Assembly: GCF_964340395.1 (NCBI RefSeq)
Contig: NC_135553.1
Coordinates: 4,518,001 to 4,582,000 of the forward strand
DNA from: Glandiceps talaboti
Lineage: Eukaryota > Hemichordata > Enteropneusta > Spengelidae
Length of the DNA stretch: 64,000 nt
Direction of reading: 5' to 3'
Positions 43,539 through 57,267 of the stretch are shown here, piece by piece (position 1 is the stretch's first letter; each line of letters opens with the position of its first letter). The position numbers and the translations under genes were made by a program. The notes under the pieces were generated by a model that was not told the origin of the DNA, made no database searches, and was given only the letters and a program-made list of their open reading frames with translations.

Positions 43539-43546
43539 CTTTATTA
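43539..43546 (-). terminator. CFAP52: Poly(A) signal for CFAP52 (minus strand AATAAA)
   Basis: TTTATTAA on the plus strand gives AATAAA on the minus strand, about 650 bp beyond the CFAP52 stop. A plus-strand AATAAA sits about 35 bp away at 43509, so convergent transcripts may end here. Confidence 0.45.
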
Positions 43547-44189
43547 ACTATTGCCAGTAACACTTTTACTGAAATACAAATGCAAAATCCAACAACAGAC
43601 AAGGAATTAAGGCCTGGAGATCTTAATAATCATGAAAAGTCACCAACAAAATATAAACAAACAAAAAAACAAAAAAATTTCAAGAATGTAACAAAGTATT
43701 GTGCTACATTTTTCTTGAGTTCTTTTAACAGCTGGATATAAAATGCAATATCAAGAAATCAACTATTGGTATATTTCTACACTACTGTGTGAAGTTTTTA
43801 ATATGTATGTACAAAATGAAGTTTAATGGTTAAGTACTTGCAGTAAATGTTGACCATCTTACAATGAATATAACAATGCAATTTTTACAGGTATGTGTAA
43901 GCTTTAGGTCATATGATCAAATTGATTTATAAATTTATTTATACTTATTTTCGATTCTTGTAATCTTCCTTTCTTTCACATTGTCTTTTCTTTACAAAAA
44001 AAAATGTAACATGCATGGATACTGATTTTGAAATTCAGTGCAAAATGTTTCAAACTGGATTGTTGATGCTATAGATTACAGCATGGTGGACATTGGTATT
44101 TTAACTATGTTTGTATGTATGTTCCAGAAACTTTTAAACTCAGTGCTTGCATCAGCGTCCAGTTCAGTCTGTCATGATGCTGCAAAGTT

Positions 44190-47100
44190 TTATACACGGG
44201 GGTATTTCCAAATAATAATGGCTCCATCATTGCTTACGCTAACAATGAAATGTGAGTTGGGGCAAATTTTTAGGCGAGAGACTTCTCCGCTGTGACCAAT
44301 GCCAACATGTGTTACTTCACCCTCACCATATTTCCAAAGCTGTATGGGGAATCAAGAAAAAAAAGAAAAACAAACCATGAGAGATTTCATCCCCAAAATT
44401 TAAAAATAAAGCAAGTCTTCTCACTTGAGTATATTTGATATATGTTTGTAATATTAATGATTTAAATATACAAAATGTACATTTTTGCCTTTTCCCAACA
44501 TTTATATTTTAACAAAGTCCCACTTTGCCTTGTTGTGTCAAAGCACTTACAACTTATAATGAATATATCATAGATGCTTTTCTCCACAGTGATCTTAAAA
44601 GGACCTAAAATGTCTCCGGGTCAACAAGATGTCTTCACTATTTATCACAAAAGATTGTGTTTTACTGCTAACATACTTCATATCTCAATAGCCTAAGAGT
44701 CCTTAGAATTTCAAGACTGGTAGAATAAAAGAAACATTGCTAAATTTTGGAGTTGAGCAAATATCAGAATTATATGTTAAATTTAATGAGTACAAAAATG
44801 GTTGTAAATATCTGAGTAGATTCTTGGTTGTTGGTATTCATTTATTTGTTCTTTTTAGAAACATTTCAGAAACATTGAAACTCAAAAACTGGATCCGATC
44901 CTATTTCATAATAATTTCTCATTCGTTGGTATTTGTCTAAAATGACTCTTGAAATGGATGAAATGTTTTTGTTAATATTGCCATACCTTGAGGATCTTGT
45001 CATCACCAGCAGTTGCAAAGTTTTGGCCATCACTTGAAATATCCATGCCATTTACAGATCCAGACTGTGAGCCATCTACCTCACGAATTTGATTTCCATC
45101 ATATGTTTCCCAATAGCCAACCTAAAATGTACACATAAATATACTTTAACATTCCAATGCACCGACTTGTGTCAAAATTAAACATGAAACCAAGTTGACA
45201 GTCAACTAGCTATAACAGTCTATATACCACCACCTAGTGGTCAGTGGGCAGCTGTAACTATTGAACCAATAGTGCAACTGTAATGCCCTGTACATGCAAA
45301 TTGAGGTCAAAATGGGAAACGAGTCCATCCCATGTGACGTGATTGAACAATCATTCACTGAAAGCTATATGAAAGTGATGTGTCATGATATTTCACAAAC
45401 AACATGGTACATCCATCATACCAAAAATGTTCTGAAATGGTAATATCTAAATAAAGTGAGAGGCTATGTCTGAAAATAAATTCAAATTTTCATTCCTACT
45501 TGCAATATCTTGGTGTTGGATGTTATAAGACTGTATATTCCTTTAATTATTTATACATGTTTAATACTTCTGACATAGTAAACATTTCTCACCTTTCTAT
45601 CAGAGCCACTTGTGATGATTTGAAATTCTTCTGGATGATAACAGACACACTTAAACAGTGTATTTGCAAAGATCACTTGGCTTCTCACAAATCGCCTACA
45701 AAATAAAAAACATCAAAATATAACAACCTATTATTAATAAAAAAGTTGAAAACATGTTTGGCAAAAGTATGTAATCAATGAATATTATTTCCTGTGGTTC
45801 ATGTGACAATGTGTTAAAATAAAAAATTCTATCACATAATTTATATATTAGAAACAAAAATTATGAAAAGGTTATGATTTAATTGGATTTTATATTCTAC
45901 ATCCTCTTTACATTGTCAAAAGAATCAATTACACAATAGATAAATACTGAATACAAGTGCACCACATTCACAATATTTGATTCATGCTGCACTAGCTGTA
46001 ATTGGAATATTAGTTTTTCATAAGTAGTACGACAACTAGTTGAAATCATGATTATATTGATTATATTGGGAAGTGCTGATTTTTTGGGTGCAGAGTCGGA
46101 AATCAATTTGACTGGATTTATTGTATACTAGTATATGCACAGCTGCACAAATACATTTACCTCAAAGTGATTCAATTCTGTTTTAGGGTGTATGATATAA
46201 AAAGAAAGTCAATTATATCTTACAAGAATAGCTTTGACAAGTCTTCATAGAAAACATATACCCCTTAAATACTTGACTTTTATAAGATTGAATAGTGGCA
46301 TGATTTAAAAGAAATTGGCAACCAATGAATTCTACAATGTGTCTGTGATAGGCAAATGGATTTATTTTGATAATTGACCCTGCAGGTCAAAATCTAGGTC
46401 AAAGGTCGATGTCTTAAAAAGAAAGCTTGTACCTGATAACATGGGGCTAGACACTTGAATTGAGTCTCTGTGTATTACACTTTTTGAGTCATACAGTATT
46501 GGTATTTTATATATTAAATATTGATTTTTAACTACAACCATGGTCATCACTCGGTCAAATTTGTGTATGTTGTGAAACAAAGTGATGTGCATGTCACAAA
46601 AGTAATGAATATAAACATTACATTTTTTCTACAAGTCAGCTACAAAATTGGAAATTGTAGATATATGTAGCATATAGTGGCAAGATGACCATAAGAATTG
46701 CACCAAAAATAGAGATATGAAAGCTACTTACTCCAAATCCCAGATAATGCATGTACCATCCAGACTAGCACTAACACACGCTTTGTCATTTTTACAAAGT
46801 TTGATACACTGGACTGAACCTTTGTGTTCCTTCATATTCCGTAGGAGGTCGGCATTTTTATCTTTACAGTCCCAGACACGCAGTTGACCCTCACCACCTC
46901 CACTAACAACACGCTTACAATCTGACGTTGTTGCGATGGCTGAAACACCTTTATTATGGGCATCTTTGATGACATACTTTAACTTTCCAGATTCTGGAAA
47001 GAATAATCTAATTTTTCCATCATCCCAACCTATGAAGAATACAAAGAATGTACATTAGAAATCTGTACAAGTTGTAGGCAGTAGCTTGATTGACATTTCT

Positions 47101-49986
47101 GCACAGTATTTCTCTATATAATAGCTGTGTCAATGTACCCCACACCCTTCTCCCATGATGTTCAATATATGTGCAATCCTTGTGTGTAAGTGCACCCTTA
47201 AACAAAAATAATATAAGAAAACAGCTTACCACTAACAATGGTTTTACCATTATTCATGAAAGCAATAGCATTGCAGGTCATGTTGGGGACAGTAATACGT
47301 AAACGTTCTTTCATGGTCTTTGTCTGCCAAATACGGATATCATTCTTGGAGCAGGTGGCAAACAGTTCACTTGTTGCACTAGTAACAAACAAAACAACAA
47401 AAGTGGGTTGATATGATAACTCCCAGAAACATTCTGCATGAAATGCCTTATCCTTTAGCATTCAATGTGCTTAAATTTTTACTTATCTACAAAAGCATTA
47501 TATTCTAGAGTAGAAACACCAACAAGACAAAAAACTAATCTAAGTTTTATGACAATACATTTACACCTAATTATTTATGCAGTCTAAATGTGATGATACA
47601 CCTAAAGAATGAATGTTGATGTACAAAAGCTACATTTATTTCAAACAATAAAGCAACCCTGATGTTACTTACTATTCCAGATTTCATCACTCCTACAAGC
47701 CTCAGAAATGTTTCTGTCACTAGGAACTTTATACCATTATCAATATCTTGTTTTACAACAATGCATTGTCTATTCTTTATGAAAAACTGAAAATGACTGT
47801 CTACTCTCTTAGTCTTACATAGTCATATGTTGTACATACCATGGAAACTCAACATCAGTCACTGCAGCATTATGGCAGGTCTTTTCTTTTTCTGATGTGA
47901 AATCACCAAAGTTGAACTTATACACTTCAGCACAGTCAGTGCCAACAAAGAACTGAACATAATAGAAAAAGAAGACAAAAACTATAATTTCAACCCAAAA
48001 TTGAGTATGTTTAGACACAGAATAAATCATTGACACATCCGCTGCTATCATAAATTAATCAAGTACATTAACGAAATATTGGACTCCAATGGATTGTACA
48101 TTGTAAAGGGATTTTAATAAAAAACAAATACATGTACTGGTACAATCATATAGAGTGTGCCTTTTACAAAACAGCTTTGTTCTTCAAATTTCCAATAGAC
48201 TGATAAAATTACAAGATAATACAATGATATTGTCCTTCTGGCAACATGTTGTTTCCTTAATGTTATAGCAGAAAATTAGCAGCAGTTTTACTATCTGTAC
48301 ATTGTGAGAATTCAATATTTATATAACAACATCTTTTTTATGGCAGGATGTACAGGAAGCTTTTTTATGACAGGTTGTACCAGAACATGTGTCAGTTGTA
48401 TCTACCCAAAGTAGTGAAGTGGGTCTTATAAAATCATCAAGTGAATAAAGCAGATATACAGCTCATGTGTTTTGACTGTCACTGGTGCCTTGAATGTGAT
48501 TAAAATAGACATTTATTGCTCCATTAAGTATGTAATATGAGTTTACTTTAAGTATGATGTAAATGGGTATACAAAAGTTCCTTATTGATTTAATACATTC
48601 CCATTGTGTTCTCATAATAAAACTCCTGCTATCTATCAGCTAGAACAACTACGACAATATTACATTGCCAGTAAGATGAACATTAACTTTATCAGCCACC
48701 AAAATCATGCTTACCTGGTGACCTTGTCCTCTAAGTGCCAAAGAGGTTATTGCGCCATTAATTTTGCTGCTCCTGTAATAGTCAAATTTTTGATAATCAA
48801 TTTTAGGTAACCAGATGAGTACCAGTACTTAATATTCTATAGCTGAAAACTAATAGTTCAATTGAAATCACAAATGCACACTTGCTCTTTGATTCATATA
48901 TGATATGAATTATAAGCATTCGCTTTACTTGAAATATTGGCTTTGTCTGCTAGAAGTGAGTACAAAAATGGCAATAAATGGCTGACCTGGATTGATATCA
49001 ACCTTCATTAGGGAGTCATCATGTAAAGTCACACATGATTTATTTTCAGAGAAATACCTACTTTGGCAATTCCTATCAAAAGTACCGCCAATGGTGTTGT
49101 AGCACAACTGTACAGCTTTTAAAATTGTTTATCCATATGTTAGTCCATGCTAACAATATAAGTGTTCATTTGCTGAATGACTATCCAGTTGCCTATCCAA
49201 ACATGTTGCTATCTTTTCGATATACACGATCATTTGGCTGTTGCTATGGGTGTGGTCATGTTGCTAGATATATTTGCATACATTTTTGAATGTTTTGTTC
49301 ATTTGTGTATGAATTCCTGGTATTACCTTAGCAGTATATGTGATCATTTGGCTGTTGCCATGGGCGTGGTCTTGTTGCTTGGCAAATTTACCTACATTTT
49401 TGAATGTTTATTGAATTGTCTATAAATCCCTGTTATCTTTGTGAAATACATGACCATTTGGTTGTTGCTAAGGGCATGATCATGGTTGCTAGGGCCAGAA
49501 TAACACAGAAACATCTCACCAAGTTTCAATCTCACTGACCCAGTACTTTTTGAGATAAATTTTTGACCAAAATTCACATTTTTACACCTAATTTTCATAT
49601 TACTGATGAGATCATTATATGCTTAATATTTCTTCATCTATACACCCACAGATGCATCCCTGTCAAATTTCAGCCCAATCTGCTGAGCAGTTTTGGAATT
49701 ACAGGTTTTTGACCAAAAAGACACATTTAGCCCTAATTTGCATATTATGGAGGGAATCATCATGTCATGCACAAATCTTAATTTACTTGCTCTTAAGAAA
49801 GTTCTCACCAAATTTCATGCCAATCTACCCAGTAGTTTTGGAGTTTAAGTTTTTTTACTTTTTTGACCCAAAACCCACATCTCTGATGCAATCATTTTCA
49901 TTTGAACAATTTCCCAACTGGACACCAGAAGTAACGTGACCACCAAATATCAAAGCAATCGGTCCAGCAGTTTTTGACTTTAAGTT

Positions 49987-50025
<39 letters not shown>

Positions 50026-53000
50026 GACACTTTGCCATGCCTATAGCACTACTGAACCTCAATAGTTCAGTTGTGCTAAAAAGGAACTAAGGAAATATTT
50101 TAAAACTAGCAATAATAAATTCTACTTTACAAGAAACATACTTTGTTTTTTTGAATTTCACTGGTGTGACTGTTGCTACTTCTCCATCTCCTGCTCCTAC
50201 CATGATTTCCCCTGTCTTCACCAGTGTCAATGCTGTGACACCAAGACTGAACTTGGTCTTGGCAGGACCGTAATGAGCTAATATACATCTATTAGCATTC
50301 ACTTGCAGAATATCACCACTGGTTGTACCACAGTAGAAAAAGCTGTCATCTTCATCCATCTGGAAAAAATACAAAGATATACATCAAGATTATATAAACT
50401 GTGTGGTTCTGAATGTGACAAGTAAGCTGGGGTATATTTCATTGCAAGTTCAAATTTGAGGTTGATAGCAGCAAGCACTAGAATTTATAGAAAACTGCCT
50501 TTCAAGAATGACAAATTGGTTTACAAGTAGATATTTACAAGATAGTGTCATAAAATTATACAGCATATTATATCATCTGAGTCAGAAAATGTTAGAGCTT
50601 GCCCAAGTTTAACATACAAAGTAATTATTGGAATAATAAAAACAGCACAAACTTTTGGATATGGACATCACCATCCAAACACATCTCTAGCATGTAAAAA
50701 AGACAATTTCAAGGCTTCATCGTATTTCATTAATTGTAGTGTGATTATTAGCATCTTTATTTTAATAATTGTAAGTCGTTTTTTTAATCAAAATCCAACA
50801 TTTTTAATATCTAACTGATCTATTTCAATGAAACAGTCACTGAGTCAATGTATGTATGTGCCATGGCCAAATATACTTGTACACTGTGGAAGTTGTAAAC
50901 TCTGCACCTGGTTATTACTTGTACCATAGCCACTCTAGTATCACTATCTAACAAATCAATATATACACAAAACCCAAGAATCATAAGTCTTACTTCCTTA
51001 CCACAATACATGTCACAATCCTTTTCAGCTGTCCCATCTGAATGTCAGTGGGACGGATTTTCCTATTGGGCAAATCCAATTCCCATACTCTTAAGGTACC
51101 ACTGTGGGAAAGAAAATATGTTGAAAACATTTGATTTCACTCTTTCTCATATCAAAATGTCTTATCATCACAAATCAGTGATTATTAGAAGATTTTTGAA
51201 TTTAAAGAATATGGGATAATAGGTAAGTAAGTTTCAATAGAGAGTTTACAACTGCTATTTGCATTACTTTAATATTCATATGAAAACTACTGTCATTCAG
51301 CATTGAACTACATTACTATAAATAGTATATGCAGAGTAGGTAATATTGATCACATCAAATTTTTGTATGTTTTTCTGACAGTATTTGTGACAACACAAGC
51401 CCATGGTAATATGTCTTATTACTACAAGAATTCCTTAGTTTAATGCACAGAGTGAATACTTACTTTCCACCAGTGATAAACTTGTCATCACAATTATTGG
51501 CGCATGTAACACAACAGGTTATCCCTGCACTTAACACAGCAGCTGGGCTTCCACAGATAGCATTGCCAGTTTCAACGTTCCACACAACTACACTACCATC
51601 ATCTCGGCCTCCAAGAGTTACTAGGTATTTTTCATTTGCTGAGAAGGAAAGAGACTCAACTTTGACCTTGTGAAGGACAAGGCGAGATTTCAACGTTTTG
51701 GTTGCGTAATCCCAGATGATGACATCTGCCTGTGAATTAAGAAAAATAAATATTTGACACAACAGCCATGTACTAGAAAAAACATGAAATATTATCAAGG
51801 ATTTTTTAACTATGTATTGGACTAAAGTAACAAATCCAAATACTTTTTATTTCTTCATCTAATATTTTATGAAGGAATCTCTGCATAATTTTACTTCACT
51901 TCACCACTTGTAGTTGTTGATCACTCTGACAAAAATGTTGTGATTCAACAACTTTTCACTGTCAAGTTTGTCAAAAGTTTTCATCACAAGTGATGTCATA
52001 TATATAACAATAATGCATTGACATAATTTTACTCCAACAAAATAAAAATCATATCGTAGGAGCGGTAACGTAAAAAATATTCTAGTAATATTAACAGCAT
52101 CGTCGCAAACCACAGCCTGTTTTACAGCAATGTTCTTAACGAGCCTCCAACTTATTTCGAAATGCAGTGGTAGAAATAATAACTCTGGTTTGCGAGAATG
52201 TATTTACAGATACAATGTAGTCATCTGTGTCACTGGTTTAGTTCTTAGTAGTCTACTGTAGGCAATTCTTCCTGTATGTTTCTTTGCAAAGAGTGATAAA
52301 CTTCATTTTTTCCTTTTTTGCAGGACAACAGTAAATGTGAAGCATTAAGGTTTTTAAAAAGTGTGGGAGAAAGGAAATATATTGTCCCCCCCCCCCAGGG
52401 CTCCTTGATAGTTTTAGTTCATGTACATAACAACAGTTTTATTAGCATTTATGTAAACTGAATGATTGTTTCAAGAGCCCATGAGTGACACCAATTATGA
52501 TGTTTGGAGTGCTCTGAACTGCACAAGGATTTGTTATTATGCTTTGAAAATGGTGTTGATTACAAGAAAGCTGTCTGTCTCCACACCTAACCAATCATTA
52601 GGTGTTACATTGTTATATAAAAGAATACAAGAGAACTAGGCCAATTCTAAACTCAGCCAGTAGAACTTTGTCAACTCTAATGCCTGAAAATAATATCAAT
52701 TATTAATCTGACATTTTATGATTTAGTATCCAAAATTTATCGAATTAGCTATATTCAATGTACATCTAATGATTGTTTGTCACTTTTGGTGTAACTGTCT
52801 TTCTGAAGTCTCCATCACTATCAATTTCACGTTCTCGTTCTGAGTATGCATACAATTCTGATATGATCAATTTACAGCAAAATGTATACCGTGACTTTAA
52901 AACTTTGCCCGTTTACGTTTGTGATATTTATATTGAATTAATGCATCATATATTGATTTTCATAACTGGTCAAATTCTCTTGATACCCAATCAAAACAAT

Positions 53001-53968
53001 ACTATGCAGATTGACATGTCCATGTATTTACCTTGAAGCCCATGTGTGTTACTTGACCAGAGGCAAGATATCTGCCAGATTTTGAAACTGCTATACAAGA
53101 AACCTTATTTGTATGTCCCGATAGGAATGACTGTGTATGGTTGACTATATCTTCTATTATCACTGTATCTCCCAGGGGGAAAATAAGATGCTGACGGTCT
53201 GGATGCACTATCAGTCCACCTGGAACATCACCTATGGGAACAAAATCATGGGGTATGCTTTAAAATAGTGCTAGGAGTTTTTTGAGGCAACAAAGCGACG
53301 ATTGTCAGTGTTGAACTGAAGTTTATAATTAAACTGCTAGCCTGGACTGAGTCCCGGTGGCCCGTGACTGGCACACTTACTCTGTCCCCGAATACACTGT
53401 ATCCTCTAGAAAGCACTATCGCTTGCTAACCGTGTAACACATTCATAGGCATAGGCGTTGTACTAATCAATAGTCTGCAGTTGCTGTTGTTGTTTTAGTA
53501 GTCGCCAATGCAGCGTTCGGTTTCAAAACTCTTTGGGTCAACATTTCTGAAGTACTATTTGTTACATTTTGTAAGTTTATATTTCCAATTCAATCTTAAA
53601 ATGTATGTCAAATGCAACACGCGCAACCGTCAAATTTTCATTGTTTTGACTTTTGTTCAAAAAAAGACCGGATAAACTATCGTTGTTGTTTTTAAAAACC
53701 CTCAACACTGTCGCGTATAATTGTGAACAGTTAACTGTTGGATGTGTACTTATTTTAAAATATGTTGTTGTAAAACTGGAGAGCGTCAAAAACATACTGT
53801 AACTCTAACAAGAAAAAGTAATGAATCATTGAATTGTTGATGGCCACCGTTGCCATTGACTTGAAATCCCTTCTTCACGACGCGAAGATGTTGTGCTTAC
53901 TTACCGTTAAATCCAACGATTCCGTATAATTCCAGACGGGCGATATCGTTGCCACAAGTTTCTTCCAT
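44190..53968 (-). CDS. CFAP52: Cilia- and flagella-associated protein 52 (CFAP52/WDR16), twelve exons
   Basis: Coding exons in transcript order: 53905-53968, 53032-53231, 51464-51729, 51002-51101, 50142-50359, 48715-48772, 47840-47952, 47230-47378, 46732-47029, 45593-45695, 44987-45121, 44190-44339. All borders are GT-AG and all phases agree. They sum to 1,854 nt, a 617-residue protein against about 620 in human. It starts MEETCGNDIARLELYGIVGF and ends DGAIIIWKYPRV. The WD-repeat series forms two beta-propellers. Strongly conserved stretches include DGSVVVWNVETGNAICGSPA, RITVPNMTCNAIAF, SGGGEGQLRVWD and FKCVCYHPEEFQIITSG. Known role: a microtubule inner protein of ciliary doublets, needed for motile cilia. 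A candidate RFX X-box lies about 120 bp upstream of the ATG. Introns 2 and 5 carry dispersed repeats. Confidence 0.97.
49218..50083 (+). mobile_element. Dispersed non-autonomous element, copy 2, in CFAP52 intron 5
   Basis: It opens with three tandem units of about 110-114 bp, each starting GATCATTTGG(C/T)TGTTGC (49228, 49342, 49452). About four degenerate units of roughly 140 bp follow, each built around CCAAATTTCA...CCAATC...CAG.AGTTTT and TTTTTGACCAAAA...CACAT. Then come (CA)n at about 49992-50021 and the ending GCACTACTGAACC, hairpin CTGAAC/GTTCAG, and GCTAAAAAGG. The microsatellite and ending match copy 1 at 7346-7906. The order fits pearl/HINE-type elements. The 3' end is only about 60 bp from the donor of the exon at 50142, on the opposite strand to the gene. 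Confidence 0.75.
52098..52200. mobile_element. 103-bp element with terminal inverted repeats, CFAP52 intron 2
   Basis: The left end CATCGTCGCAAACCACAG and the right end CTCTGGTTTGCGAGAATG are imperfect inverted repeats of 18 bp. The same ends bound 57268-57364, and the left end alone is at 32404. The interior is similar but diverged between copies (TTTTAC, AGTGG.AGAAATAA). It looks like a miniature inverted-repeat element. Confidence 0.75.
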
Positions 53969-54085
53969 AGTGGCTGTTTGAGAGATATATATTTTTTCTA
54001 AACGCTAAAAACGTGTCCGTTTTGATCGGCCCCAGCGACGTGTACACACTGCACGGCAGATCACCTTGCGCTATGGCGAATAATA

Positions 54086-54100
54086 GTTGCTAAGGGAAAC
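54086..54100 (-). promoter_or_regulatory. CFAP52: Candidate RFX X-box in the CFAP52 promoter
   Basis: The minus strand reads GTTTCC CTT AGCAAC. Compared with the X-box consensus GTNRCC-N(0-3)-RGYAAC it has one mismatch and a legal 3-base spacer. It lies 118-132 bp upstream of the CFAP52 ATG, in the gene's orientation, within a CpG-rich promoter. RFX-driven X-boxes at this distance are typical of motile-cilia genes. Confidence 0.5.
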
Positions 54101-54759
54101 ATCACAACACGCACGCGCACTAGTTTTGTGAGAGCATTGTGGGAAATTTGAGTCTCAACCATAGATGGCGCTTGTCGATGTCTTAGAAAACATCCCTGGT
54201 TGCAGTGGTTCTCACTAGTTCTACTCTTCCGGGCTCCTGACTCTTTCATAGTATACATGCAAATGTTTTGATGATCAATAAATGTTCATCACTATTTGAA
54301 GGTAATAACGATGTCTGAGTCTCATCTGATACATATGCATGTGTGCTGACTCGGGGGGGGGGGGGGTGATCACTGCTGAGATAGTCACAGTGTTTTAGTG
54401 TTTCTTGGGCAGGCAGTTGCTTGAGTGAGTGGGCTTAGAAACAAGTGTAGTTTTACCCCTTTCATATATAGTTGGCCAATAGGATGGATATTGTTGAGCT
54501 GTTGTAGAAGATGTCGATAAGTTTCACCTTGTTTGTTCGGCAGCAGGGCATACACATGGTATAACACCCATCACACCCATCTTGGTCTTTTCATTCGTAA
54601 AAAATAGAAATGATAAAAACATTATTTTAAGTACACTACACCGCCTGAAATCACGTCTTTCAATCGCACTGTAGTAGAAGTGCTAAGTAACCCTAAAAAA
54701 CATGCCTTTCTTGGTTGAGTCGTGAGCCATAGTCCTATATACCGTAGGCATTTGTTCGG
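54101..54759. other. Spacer upstream of CFAP52
   Basis: CpG-normal sequence with a G-run at about 54353-54366 and no supportable exon. Confidence 0.5.
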
Positions 54760-54870
54760 GTGCATTTGTCCAGGGGCATTTGTCCTACGGGGGCATTTGT
54801 CGGGGGGGGGGGCATGTGTCCTACGTGGGCATTTGTCCGGGGGCGTTTGTCCGGGGGCGTTTGTCCAGTT
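54760..54870. repeat. G-rich short tandem repeat, GGGGCATTTGTCC-type unit
   Basis: About seven units of GGGG(C/T)(A/G)TTTGTCC, some with an added TACG spacer and one with a G11 run. The run of G tracts gives plus-strand G-quadruplex potential. Confidence 0.8.
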
Positions 54871-57071
54871 ACCCGTTACAATATGTACTAACTTAATAAC
54901 TAGGCCATTGGCCTTTCGATACGTGGCTTTTACGTGTATAGCTTAATATCCTTTTATGGTTACTAAAGCAGCTCGCAAAGATACGAGTACTTATTCGAAT
55001 GCGGAAATGAAGTGTAACATTATACATCTATGTCCATGTGGTTGGGGAGTATCCGCTTGATTGCCGTATTTCAATCCCAACCAGTGGGTATTTAACAAGA
55101 TCACACAATACCTAGCCTAGTCACTACAGCCTGTCACTCCTGCACGTGATTAGATGTGCGATCTACCACTGCAAGACTCATGAAGTACATACTGGCTGTA
55201 TGTTGTTTGTCTCTCCAGTCTCTTGAACAATAGCAGAACTGCACAATTTACAAGAAAGTAGTTTTGGATGATGCAACTTTCACCGAAGTAAGTAAACAAC
55301 TATTTCATATTTCAGGGACACAAGATGAGTTTATATGTATTTGAGTGTAGATTTTACAGCATATTTGAAAGGTTATACTCACAGTATTCTACTTACTTAA
55401 AAGCACACTTAACTGCGCACCACTTGCAATTGACTGAACTCAAACCTGTATTAAGATATAACTAAACGAACCGATGACGTAATTTATGATACATATCAAG
55501 CAATGTTCAGGAAATCCCAACTATGCACAATCAACTGTTGTAACAATGCCAAAAGACATGCATTGACATTAACATTATACTGGAATATCGTTTTATTTAA
55601 ATATTACCACTTGAATAAAAAGCTTATAGACTCAGCTTGTGTCACTTTAACGTTTGCTTTGTGTTACAAACAACTATGATTCTTTTTTTGTGATCTAAAA
55701 CCTATGCATGTACAATTAAAGGACGTTGGTGATATCCACAAATTCTCATTGTATAACCCTCGATATACTTGTACACATAACTTCAATGCTAGCAATGACA
55801 ATAGCAGGTCTTTTCTTGTAACAAGACCAAGTCATTTTCTAGGTTTGACATGAAAGGTGTACGTGACTGACGCCTTTGTTGACCATGAGTACGGTAACTA
55901 TTAGACTGTCATCGCCACCTTTTTATAATTTAACTTTAATATTATTTTTGTTGCTGAAATTAATAGAATTAAAATGTTAGACATTCGATGAAGTCAAGAC
56001 GACGTCGGATATTAAAGTATGCGCTCGTAGGAGTAGCCACCATACACTCACTGACTTCGTGGTTGTTTTATCATACTGTAGAGGACGTCGATATTCTTTT
56101 TTATTGTTTTGTCGTGTTGAAGACATATAAGGTTGGTCGGGTCACGCGAAATATAGAATTATGTAGATTCACCCTAACGGTATATTCCGAATAACATTGT
56201 ATAAAAAGGAATAAAAAACCGTGTTCATTACAACTGAACTGTGTATACTTTTTAGAAAAAAAGTAAGTATTGTAAAATAGATGTACAACTTGAATTTAAA
56301 AACGAACTATTTCAACTTGTTCAGTACTAATGCATGAATAGTGGACTCTCCCAAACCGTGTGATGTTCTTTTTCCCAACCCCAGTATATACAAACAAATA
56401 TACGTTTATATTCATATTTACAGAACTCTGGAAGTTTAAAAGACAGAGATTAATTGTTTAGCCCTTAACTGATTGGGGTAGAGTGTGAGATCAGCTTCGA
56501 TCATCTGTAGTATGGCATTACATTTAATGTTGGTTGGATTTCTTTTCCTGTGTTTCTTAATTCCTTCCTTCACGATTTCGCTCGTAACTAGCTGATTTGA
56601 ATTTTTACTACACCACGTAGCCAGTGACTACATGTCGCAGCCAGTTCTTTATTCCTTGAGATAAGAACGTTTCTACTGTAATCAAACACCAAGGCAGTAC
56701 GTAGTCGTGATCAGGCAATTAAAAACCCTGGCCCATGTCCATAAAGCCTATCATTGGATCGATAAAGTTGAAATGATAGTTCCTCTTCGAAAGTTGAAGC
56801 TCGCAGTGTCTAGTTTTAGTATTAAAACGCAATCTGATATGACTTTCATCGCTGTATGATGTCATATTGTTTTGTCAAGGGCTAATCATTTCAGGAGACA
56901 AGCTTTGAGACGAGTATTACTATAAGAGGAAGTAGAATTTTCCGTGCGTCGCATCCGTTTGCAACTCTATCTCTGAAATATGTGCAGGCCTAATAGTTTG
57001 ACTCAGTAACTCGATTTACCAAAGTAATAAAATGATGATGGCACATACAGACAGATAGACAGTCAACAGTC
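54871..57071. other. Intergenic DNA upstream of the TLR gene
   Basis: No coding gene seen. ACCGAA followed by GTAAGT at 55288 is a good plus-strand donor. It could end a non-coding first exon of the TLR, whose acceptor is at 58386. This link is speculative. Confidence 0.35.
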
Positions 57072-57217
<146 letters not shown>

Positions 57218-57267
57218 GGATTGTTTTAAAGGAGCCACTTTTAAACCTGCACTAGGCTGCAACAGGG

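Noticed and set aside
55988-56194. 68-codon plus-strand frame starting MKSRRRRILKYAL
   Set aside because: Short, no recognised domain, no splice signals that would place it in a transcript; chance frame most likely.
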